Program-made: the position numbers and the translations under genes
Shown here: positions 7,254 to 14,066 of the stretch, one piece after another
Position numbering within the stretch: the stretch's first letter is position 1
Layout of the letters: each line of letters opens with the position of its first letter
The notes under the pieces: model-generated
Databases searched by the model: none
What the model was told of the DNA's origin: nothing
What the model saw: the letters and a program-made list of their open reading frames with translations, nothing else
NCBI GenBank assembly: GCA_028141885.1
Contig: JAOIQU010000027.1
Location: 1-19,277 of the forward strand
Reading direction: 5' to 3'
Source of the DNA: Flavobacteriales bacterium
GTDB lineage: Bacteria; Bacteroidota; Bacteroidia; Flavobacteriales; UA16
Length of the DNA stretch: 19,277 nt

Positions 7254-8207
7254 ATGCATACGTCCAACACACCTTCAAACGCATCGCTTCCTCAAGATTG
7301 GGGATCGAAATCCGCATGGCTGGAAAGTGCCCATCACGCGGCAAGGGTGTTTCGCAGAGACGTTGCTCAAGCCACGCCGCAACAGATTCGGCATGCGATC
7401 GAAATGGCATCGCGCCTGAATCCTGGGCCCTGGGGTGGAGATTTCAAACCTTTCGAATTCAAAGATTGGAGAGGGGCGGAGGTGACTTGGAAAGAGCACG
7501 CTGAAGGCACGGTGTTGTGGATTCACGGTGGAGCCTTTGCCTTCGGAAGTCCCCGCGTGTATCGAGCCGCTGCGGTGCACTTGGCTCGGGCAACGCGTTG
7601 CAGGGTGATCCTGCCTAAGTACCGGCTGGCGCCCAATCACGTTCATCCCACAGCGCACGACGATGTTGACAAGGCGTTGGGCGCATGTGTCAAAGCATTC
7701 GGGCAAGTTGTGTTGTTGGGCGACAGCGCAGGTGGGAATTTGGCGCTTTCAGCTTGCCTGCGCGGGATGTCCTCACTCCATGCTCCGAAAGCCATTGCGG
7801 GGTTGGCCTTGCTCAGCCCTTGGTGCGATTTACGCGAAGAAGCGGCTTCCATTCAAGCCAATCTCGTGGTCCACAGCCCGTTCAACCACGAGGACTCTCT
7901 TGAATACAGCCGCATGTATTTGGCAGGCCACGATGCTTCTGATGCCCGTGTGAGCCCGTTGCTGTCGTCCAGCTTTGAGGGCTTGCCATCGGTGTATTTG
8001 GAATGGGCACTGGATGAGTTTCTCGCGCCGGACATCGCGAGTCTGTCGCAGAAAATGACGCACGCTGGCGTCTCGTTGGAAACGCGGATGGAGCCCCAAG
8101 CGGTGCATGGCTGGCAGCTTTTGCCTGATTTTTTGCCAGAAGCGAAGCGCTCGACGTCGGCGCTTGGAGATTGGGTCAGGATCAGGTTGGGCCTTCAGCA
8201 GGCTTGA
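7254..8207 (+). CDS. Alpha/beta hydrolase, hormone-sensitive lipase (family IV esterase) type
   Basis: This 317-residue protein has a complete HSL-type catalytic set. The oxyanion-hole motif reads H91GGAF (the usual form is HGGG), followed by YRLAP (~123-127), the nucleophile elbow GDSAGGN with Ser158, the acid in LDEF (Asp254) and His285 in VHGW. This is the Abhydrolase_3 pattern of small-ester carboxylesterases. An N-terminal cap of ~70 residues precedes the core, as usual for the family. No signal peptide is seen, so it is probably cytoplasmic. It follows the M14 peptidase gene by 12 bp in the same direction and is probably cotranscribed. Its stop overlaps the convergent aminotransferase stop by 13 bp. 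The natural substrate cannot be read from the sequence. Confidence 0.92.
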   Translation: MHTSNTPSNASLPQDWGSKSAWLESAHHAARVFRRDVAQATPQQIRHAIEMASRLNPGPWGGDFKPFEFKDWRGAEVTWKEHAEGTVLWIHGGAFAFGSPRVYRAAAVHLARATRCRVILPKYRLAPNHVHPTAHDDVDKALGACVKAFGQVVLLGDSAGGNLALSACLRGMSSLHAPKAIAGLALLSPWCDLREEAASIQANLVVHSPFNHEDSLEYSRMYLAGHDASDARVSPLLSSSFEGLPSVYLEWALDEFLAPDIASLSQKMTHAGVSLETRMEPQAVHGWQLLPDFLPEAKRSTSALGDWVRIRLGLQQA

Positions 8208-9397
8208 TCAAGGGCGTCCAAAATCAAAGTCAACCCTGTCGCCATCTCCTCTTCGGTGCACGTCAACGGAGGGGCAAGGCGGAACGCGTTGGGCACACTC
8301 AAGAACCAGAACAAGAGAACCCCTCGACCTTGGTCGCGCTTCAGGCCTGCGTGCACGGCCTTTTGGACGGCGTTGGCGTTCTCGAGTTCGACGGCGATGA
8401 ATGCCCCAAGGCGTCGAACGCATCGAACCGCGTCGTGAGCGGCCAGGGCGATTTCCCAGTGGCCCATTCGTTGCTCCAATCCAACTCGGTCGATCTGGGC
8501 CAAGGCGTCGAACGCACCCACGACGCCGGCACAGGCCATGGGGTGGCCGCCAAACGTGGTGATGTGCCCGAGGGAAGGGGCGTGGGCGAATTGTCCGAGC
8601 AATGTCTTGGAGCAGGCCACACCTCCAATGGGCATGCCTCCGCCAAGCGCCTTGCCCATGCACAGCACGTCTGGCACCACTCCAAATTGCTCGAAAGCCC
8701 ATGTCGTTCCTGTGCGGCCCATGCCACATTGGATCTCGTCCAGGATGAAGAGCGCCCCAGAAGCCTTGCATTGGGTTTGGATGGCTTGCAGCCATTCGGC
8801 TGACGGAATCCGAATGCCAGCATCGCCTTGCACAGTCTCGACCAAGACGCACGCCACTGAGGAATCGATGCGGTCGAGGTCGGTGATGTCGTTCCAATTC
8901 AGGAATTCAACTTCAGGCAGAAGAGGGCGGAATGGCGCTTTGCGGGCTTCATTCGAGGATACAGAAAGTGAGCCGTGTGTGTTGCCGTGATATCCTCCTG
9001 AGACGGCAAAAAGCTTGGAACGTCCGGTGACACGCTTGGCCAGCTTCAGCGCAGCGTCAATGGCTTCGGCCCCAGAGTTGAGGAAGTACACCGCATCGAT
9101 CGACGAGGGCAAGGTCGTGCAGAGTGCGCGACTGGCTTGAACTTGGATGTCTTGCAAGAACTCCCCGTACACCATTGTGTGGAGATGCTTGTCCATTTGG
9201 GCTTTCAACGCCCGCTGAATGTCCGGATGGCCATGGCCAAAATTCGACACGCCAATGCCACTGATGGCATCGAAGAGGGCACTCCCATCTTTCAATTCGA
9301 TCCAAGGGCCATGCGCATGTGACACCTCCAACCCCAAAGGGTGCAGGGTGGTGGAGGCCAATCCTCGGCTCAGAAATGGATTGTCTGCATACGGCAT
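8195..9397 (-). CDS. Class III PLP-dependent aminotransferase (acetylornithine/ornithine-type)
   Basis: This is a 400-residue fold-type I aminotransferase of class III. Visible motifs are DAISGIGVSNFGHGHP (~43-58), NSGAEAID (107-114; PLP phosphate binding), GGYHGNTHGSLS (~134-145), VETVQGD (~186-192), LDEIQCGMGRTG with Asp220 binding the pyridine nitrogen, and CMGKALGGGMPIGG with Lys249 as the PLP Schiff-base lysine. Length and motif order fit acetylornithine, ornithine and 4-aminobutyrate aminotransferases. Bacteroidota usually annotate such genes only as aspartate aminotransferase family, and I cannot fix the substrate. It is the last gene of the minus-strand operon, beginning 15 bp after the mannosidase stop. 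The start MPYADNPFLSRG is natural for the family. Confidence 0.93.
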   Translation of the reverse strand: MPYADNPFLSRGLASTTLHPLGLEVSHAHGPWIELKDGSALFDAISGIGVSNFGHGHPDIQRALKAQMDKHLHTMVYGEFLQDIQVQASRALCTTLPSSIDAVYFLNSGAEAIDAALKLAKRVTGRSKLFAVSGGYHGNTHGSLSVSSNEARKAPFRPLLPEVEFLNWNDITDLDRIDSSVACVLVETVQGDAGIRIPSAEWLQAIQTQCKASGALFILDEIQCGMGRTGTTWAFEQFGVVPDVLCMGKALGGGMPIGGVACSKTLLGQFAHAPSLGHITTFGGHPMACAGVVGAFDALAQIDRVGLEQRMGHWEIALAAHDAVRCVRRLGAFIAVELENANAVQKAVHAGLKRDQGRGVLLFWFLSVPNAFRLAPPLTCTEEEMATGLTLILDALDQAC

Positions 9398-9412
9398 ACC
9401 GCAAAGGTCGTG

Positions 9413-12391
9413 TCAGTCGGCAATCTCCACCACGATCTCATCAAGGAATGTCCATCGGGGGTTGCCGTTGCCCAAATGCCATTCGGGAATCATGCCTCGC
9501 GACGTGGTCTCTACCCTCACAAAGCGAGCGTCAATCGTCTTGTTGCAGGAAAAGGTTTCCACTTGCACCACTTCGTCGCGCTCGCTCAATTGCGATTCCA
9601 CACGTTCAAGCAAGTCGAATGTTTCGCCATCGGTTGAGGTGGAGAAGACAACGCTCTTCGGACTCCAAATCCAAGGTTTGATGTCTTGGAGGGCATTCAG
9701 CTCGATGGATTGGAGTTGTTCGATTTGGCCCAAATCAACTGTGGCCACGCATGGCTCTCCCCAGAATCCTTGCCACTCACCCGTCCTGAAGTCGTTTCCT
9801 CCTTTCAAACCGTCGATCAAAGCTTGCGGCCCACCGGCGGTGTATTGGTTGTCTGGGGGCATTTGCAGGGTCAGCTGCCATTGGTGGTCGACGTTCAGCA
9901 CGCGGTGGGACACCACAACGGATGTGTCTTCATTCAGAATGACGCGCGCCAACAGGTCTGTGGTTTCCTTGACGATCAAGACGGTGTCCGCGCGCTGCCA
10001 ATGCCCTCCGCCATCTGAACTCCATTGAATTTCTGCAAGCTCACTGAGGTGTGTCAACGTCACGATTGCAGAATCGGCTTGGAATGTTCGCGGCGCGCTG
10101 ATGCTCGGAACGGCCACAAAACCGGAGGAGTGCCATTCAGAATGAGGTCGGTCTTCCTCAGCGGTCCCAAAAGTCGCGTCCGCACGCGAGGCCATGAGCA
10201 ATTCCATGGTGCCACCCTCAATCAAGTCTTCAACGGGAACGTAAGCACGCTTCAAGACAGGGGAGGAATTGCCAGCGGCATCATGCCAGCGCATGCCTGT
10301 GATGTATTTCGCCTGACCATGAAGTCCGCGTGCCCGAATTTCAGTAGGATTTACACCGCCATCGGGGGACACGACTGCGCGCTTGAACATGGGAGAACCC
10401 AACACGAGTTGACCTGACCCAGGAACCACGGGGTACATGCCAAGCGCTGACCACACATACCAAGCACTCATTTGGCCGCAATCTTCGTTGCCGCACAGTC
10501 CGTCTGGTGCGTTGCTGTACATGTCGTCGCACAACTGGGACACACGTTCTGCCGTTGCACCCGCGTCACCTGCGTAGGACGCGAGGTACGCCACATGGTG
10601 GCTGGGCTCATTGCCATGCGCATATTGACCCATGAGTCCTGTGATGTCCGGCTGAACGCGACCTGTGGTTTCGACTGGTGCAGTGAACAGGGCTTCAAGG
10701 CGTGCGAGATATCCCTCGTCTCCGCCCAAGATGTCACGTTGTCCGCTCACGTCATGAACAGGCGCAAAGAGGTATTGCCATCCATTTGCCTCTGTGAAGT
10801 TAAAATTCACTTCACGAGGGTCAAAACCCTGAACCCAAGCGCCTTGCCTTTTTGGTTGAACGAATCCGGTCTCGGGATTCACCAAGTTTTTCCATCCTTC
10901 AGCACGTTTGGCAAACCGATCGGCAATGTTGTCATTTCCCAGTGTCCGCGCATGCCTCGAGATGCAGGCGTCGTCAAACGCGTACTCCAAGGTCTTCGAC
11001 ACACTTTCGTGCTCATGGTCTGACGGGATGAACCCCAAAGCGTCAAAAGCATCGAGCCCAAGATGCATGGAGTCGGCAGCTTGAACCATGGCTTCCAGCG
11101 CCAGATTTTCGTCCCACCCGCCAATGCCCCATGCGTTGGCATCTACGATGACAGGCACGCTGTGATAGCCAATCATGCATCCCGTGTAGTTGGAAGCCAG
11201 CTCCCAAACGGGCAATTGTCCACCATCCTCGTACATGCGCAACATGGAGTTGACCATGTTTCGCGTGCGGTTGGGTTCGATCCATGCTAGCAGGGGGTGA
11301 AGCGCTCGGTAGGTGTCCCAAAGGCTGAACACCGTGTAGTGCTCGTCACCAGGATCGGTCAAAACATGCAAATTCAGGTCAGTGCCGCGATAGCGACCGT
11401 CGACATCGCTCGCCAGGTTGGGAACAGTGGTTGCGTGGTAGAGTGCCGTGTAGAATGTGGTGCGCTCGTCTGCGGTTCCGCCGTCGATTTGGATGCGCCC
11501 GAGCTGTTCATCCCAGCTGCGCTCGCAAGCCGCTCGGTGACGGTCAAAGTCGAAGGTTGGAGCTTCTTCGTTCAAATTCTGGATCGCTCCTTCGATGTCA
11601 CAGAAACTCAAGCCGACGTGAACATTCAACTCAGAAACGACCCCAAAGTCCGCAACAAACACAGGGACCATGGACATCTCTTGTACAGTTGATCCATCTT
11701 CTAGGGTGTCAATCCTTGTGATTTCCCCAAGCTGGTCGCCCCAAACGAACGGACGATCGAATTTCATGGCGAAGTACACGTGCTGCTCCTTCGCCCAGTT
11801 GTCACTGACCCTGTGCCCGACCAACATGTCGTCTCCTCGGGGTTCTATGCTGTAGTGAATCAACTCGTCGCGATGGTCAAGATCGACGATCAGCGTCACG
11901 GTGTCAGGCTGGGCCAACGAGTAGCGATGCACGCCGACTCGAGTTGTGGTGGTCAGCTCTACATCGATGCCATGGTCCTCGAGGGTCACGCTGTAATAGC
12001 CGGCGTGACCAGATTCAGAACCTTTGTTGAACGTGCTTTTGTATTTGTCCCTCCACACTTCGCCAGGGCCAAACTGCGTGCAGGGCATGATCAAAATGTC
12101 TCCGTAGTCACTCACGCCTGTGCCTTGAAGGTGAGTGTGACTGAAGCCGTAGATGACGCTGTCCGTGTCGTGATATCCGCCGCAGCCATCCCAACCCTCT
12201 AGCCTCGTGTCCGGACTGAGTTGGACCATGCCAAACGGAGAGGTCGCACCGGGGTAGGTGTGACCATGTCCACCGGTGCCGATCCATGGATTGACTTCCT
12301 TGTGCAAGGCTTTGGGCGAGGTGCCGCATCCAAGGGGCAGGAGGGCCAAGGCGATTGCGGCCCCATTCAGCAAGGCACGATGAACATTCAT
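9413..12391 (-). CDS. GH92 family alpha-mannosidase lipoprotein with C-terminal discoidin-like domain
   Basis: This 992-residue protein is a glycoside hydrolase family 92 enzyme. Residues 1-22 are a lipoprotein signal (LLPLGC, lipid Cys22). VNPWIGTGGHGHTYPGA at ~33-49 is the typical GH92 opening, and the N-terminal beta sandwich follows to ~280. The alpha/alpha barrel (~300-770) carries LWDTYR (357-362), TEANGWQY (533-540; Glu534 at the position of the catalytic acid), HGNEPSHH (592-599) and NEDCGQMSAW (635-644; aspartate of the catalytic base and Ca2+ region). After the barrel come a short beta domain (~780-865) like chitobiase C-terminal domains and a discoidin/F5-8 type C-like domain (~880-992; DLGQIEQLQSIEL, FVRVE). 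GH92 enzymes are Ca2+-dependent inverting exo-alpha-mannosidases acting on mannans or N-glycans. A surface or periplasmic location is expected. The ATG overlaps the small upstream ORF's stop (ATGA), implying translational coupling. Confidence 0.95.
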   Translation of the reverse strand: MNVHRALLNGAAIALALLPLGCGTSPKALHKEVNPWIGTGGHGHTYPGATSPFGMVQLSPDTRLEGWDGCGGYHDTDSVIYGFSHTHLQGTGVSDYGDILIMPCTQFGPGEVWRDKYKSTFNKGSESGHAGYYSVTLEDHGIDVELTTTTRVGVHRYSLAQPDTVTLIVDLDHRDELIHYSIEPRGDDMLVGHRVSDNWAKEQHVYFAMKFDRPFVWGDQLGEITRIDTLEDGSTVQEMSMVPVFVADFGVVSELNVHVGLSFCDIEGAIQNLNEEAPTFDFDRHRAACERSWDEQLGRIQIDGGTADERTTFYTALYHATTVPNLASDVDGRYRGTDLNLHVLTDPGDEHYTVFSLWDTYRALHPLLAWIEPNRTRNMVNSMLRMYEDGGQLPVWELASNYTGCMIGYHSVPVIVDANAWGIGGWDENLALEAMVQAADSMHLGLDAFDALGFIPSDHEHESVSKTLEYAFDDACISRHARTLGNDNIADRFAKRAEGWKNLVNPETGFVQPKRQGAWVQGFDPREVNFNFTEANGWQYLFAPVHDVSGQRDILGGDEGYLARLEALFTAPVETTGRVQPDITGLMGQYAHGNEPSHHVAYLASYAGDAGATAERVSQLCDDMYSNAPDGLCGNEDCGQMSAWYVWSALGMYPVVPGSGQLVLGSPMFKRAVVSPDGGVNPTEIRARGLHGQAKYITGMRWHDAAGNSSPVLKRAYVPVEDLIEGGTMELLMASRADATFGTAEEDRPHSEWHSSGFVAVPSISAPRTFQADSAIVTLTHLSELAEIQWSSDGGGHWQRADTVLIVKETTDLLARVILNEDTSVVVSHRVLNVDHQWQLTLQMPPDNQYTAGGPQALIDGLKGGNDFRTGEWQGFWGEPCVATVDLGQIEQLQSIELNALQDIKPWIWSPKSVVFSTSTDGETFDLLERVESQLSERDEVVQVETFSCNKTIDARFVRVETTSRGMIPEWHLGNGNPRWTFLDEIVVEIAD

Positions 12392-12567
12392 GGGATGTTG
12401 TTTTCAGGTTTGCAAACCACGCAATCCATGCGGTTGTGAAGGCCAAATTGCACCACGCGAGGCTTTTCCGGCAAGCCGAGATTGTCAAACTTGACGTGTT
12501 GCCATCTGACTGCGACCTCAGTATCGAGTCCTCCACACAAAATGGAAGTTGGCTTCAGGGCGTTCAT
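12388..12567 (-). CDS. Small unrecognised protein (59 aa) between the S41-like and GH92 genes
   Basis: A 59-codon frame fills the gap between the S41-like and GH92 genes exactly. Its ATG (12567-12565) overlaps the S41-like stop as ATGA, and its TGA (12390-12388) overlaps the GH92 ATG as ATGA. The frame has no internal stop, mixed codon use similar to its neighbours, and a plausible soluble protein composition (RWQHVKFDNL, PEKPRVVQFG). Cys11, Cys49 and Cys52 are present, the last two as a CVVC motif (CxxC) close to the C-terminus. There is no signal peptide or membrane segment. I recognise no family. The double four-base overlap argues for a real, coupled gene rather than a 172-bp spacer. It could be a small metal- or thiol-binding protein, but that is only inference from CxxC. 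Confidence 0.6.
   Translation of the reverse strand: MNALKPTSILCGGLDTEVAVRWQHVKFDNLGLPEKPRVVQFGLHNRMDCVVCKPENNIP
12407..12418. repeat. Perfect 12-bp palindrome ahead of GH92
   Basis: GGTTTGCAAACC is a perfect inverted repeat with no spacer. It lies within the end of the small ORF, 15 bp upstream of the GH92 ATG. It could be an operator half-site pair or coincidence. It is covered by coding sequence (Val-Cys-Lys-Pro codons), and no promoter element is evident next to it. Confidence 0.3.
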
Positions 12568-14066
12568 CTGAATTGAGGAAGGGTTTGAATCCACTCGTCG
12601 ATTTCTCTTTGGAGGGCGGCATCGTTTCGCCACAGATCGGGAATCAGGATGTCCGGTTGAATCGGTATCCCTTCAGCCCAATCTTTAACGGGTTTGGCCA
12701 TGTACACGGCCGTGGACAAACTCACGAAAATCCCAGAATGGGGCAACCGTCTTAAGTAAGGATTCCCCATCGTCCCATTTGCAGGGCCCATGCAGGACTC
12801 TCCGAGAACTGGACCTCGTTTTTGGTCTTGAAATGCACCCGCAAAGGACACGCTTGCCGATGCGGATTCCCCATCGATGACCAAAGCGACCGGTCCTCTG
12901 AAGCGACTGGTTTTGGGATGCTTCTTCGGAAAAAACAACGTGTCCGTTTCCCCGACAGGTATCGTGGCCATGGTGTGAATGTATCGCGCTTCTGCGGACG
13001 TTTCGAGGTGCTTGTCCACCCATCGTTTCCGAAGCCGCTTGTAATGACGGCCATTGATTTGGGCGGTGAATCCACTTTGTTTCGCAACAAGGGCATAGGG
13101 AAGGTGCGTGGTGGCATTGGAAAGGTGGTTCCAAAGCAACTCCATGCGGTAGGATTGTCCCCCGGGATTGCCTCTGAGGTTGATCACCAGAGGGCCTCGA
13201 TCCTCTCGAACGTGTTCAAATCCCAAACGGAGCCGCCGCTCGAAATTTCTCCAGGACCCGCGAGAAAACGAGGCAATGTGCAATGTGGTCACGCCTGAAA
13301 TGGGGGACGTTGCTTTAGGCGATTTGGCCAAGCGCTTGGCATCTCGTTTGAAAAGATGGCTTCCGTCCGGATAGGTCCAAAGCACCACAGGCTGCCTGCG
13401 GGAGATGCTTTTCCAGGCTTTCCTGGCCTCTTTCTTGCGAAGGCTGGGCCATGAGTCTGTTTTGGGCAGGGTCGTGCAAGGATCCACCCAGGTCACAGTC
13501 AAGGTGTCTTTTTCAGTGATGCCCAACACATATGGGGTGACGTTGTGGGCACCCACACGGGATGTGGCGGTCGTGCTCAAACCTTCCATGGGGGCCAAAT
13601 CCTTGGCTGCTCGAACGACTGACTCGGCTTGGAGCCCGTTCAAGCTCAAGACTCGAACCCCTTCAGGAAGTCCTGGCAACCCCGAGTCAAGGGTCCACAA
13701 TGCACCTCCTTCAATGTACCAGCGAATGGGAAGGGTTCCAAAGGCATGCTCCACATCCCAAATCCAATCGTAGGCCGACACAGCGGTGTGGCTGTCTTCA
13801 AGCGTCTGGAGCAGCTTGTTGGTGAGCACCACTTTCTCGAGATCGGTCTTTCCCAGCCAACGTTCCCTTGTGTCATCCAGCGCTTCAATCCAAGTCGATT
13901 CACCGCAGCGAATGAAGGGGTCGGGCTGCATTTGTCGCACCCACGAATCGAGCGAGTCCAGATCGGCTTGGGCAAAGGAGGTTGAGCCGGCGGCGAGCAC
14001 CAGAATGCAGATGCATGCCCCAAGCCGATGCCCGAAGTCGCGCAATCCCCTGTTGTCAAAGGCCAT
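12564..14066 (-). CDS. S41-family peptidase-like exported protein
   Basis: This 500-residue protein has a signal peptide (basic MAFDNRGLRDFGHRLG, hydrophobic CICILVLAAG, likely cleavage near FAQA at ~31-34). S41/tail-specific protease features are LEDSHTAV (~89-96), a PDZ-like segment around residues 110-200 with GVRVLSLNG, LVINLRGNPGG (~293-303), and IDGESASASVSFAGAFQD (~397-414), where Ser401 sits at the usual nucleophile. The lysine of the classical Ser-Lys dyad is not visible, because the GExxxGKG-type block reads GESCMGPANG (422-431). His93 in DSHT could be the base, as in other Bacteroidota S41 proteins, or the protein may be a non-classical or inactive member. Its start overlaps the paaZ stop by 11 bp, and its stop overlaps the next small ORF by ATGA, so it belongs to the operon. 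Confidence 0.87.
   Translation of the reverse strand: MAFDNRGLRDFGHRLGACICILVLAAGSTSFAQADLDSLDSWVRQMQPDPFIRCGESTWIEALDDTRERWLGKTDLEKVVLTNKLLQTLEDSHTAVSAYDWIWDVEHAFGTLPIRWYIEGGALWTLDSGLPGLPEGVRVLSLNGLQAESVVRAAKDLAPMEGLSTTATSRVGAHNVTPYVLGITEKDTLTVTWVDPCTTLPKTDSWPSLRKKEARKAWKSISRRQPVVLWTYPDGSHLFKRDAKRLAKSPKATSPISGVTTLHIASFSRGSWRNFERRLRLGFEHVREDRGPLVINLRGNPGGQSYRMELLWNHLSNATTHLPYALVAKQSGFTAQINGRHYKRLRKRWVDKHLETSAEARYIHTMATIPVGETDTLFFPKKHPKTSRFRGPVALVIDGESASASVSFAGAFQDQKRGPVLGESCMGPANGTMGNPYLRRLPHSGIFVSLSTAVYMAKPVKDWAEGIPIQPDILIPDLWRNDAALQREIDEWIQTLPQFR

Noticed and set aside
8171..8803. A 210-codon plus-strand open frame after the esterase
   Set aside because: It is antisense to the aminotransferase C-terminal half, and its translation has no recognisable domain.
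9219..10028. A 269-codon plus-strand open frame
   Set aside because: It is antisense to the aminotransferase and the GH92 C-terminus, both of which have unambiguous family motifs. GC-rich codon structure often leaves the opposite strand open.
12461..12477. Hairpin-like GGCTT...AAGCC on the approach to GH92
   Set aside because: It has only a 5-bp stem, no T run follows on the minus strand, and it lies inside the small ORF, so it is not a terminator.
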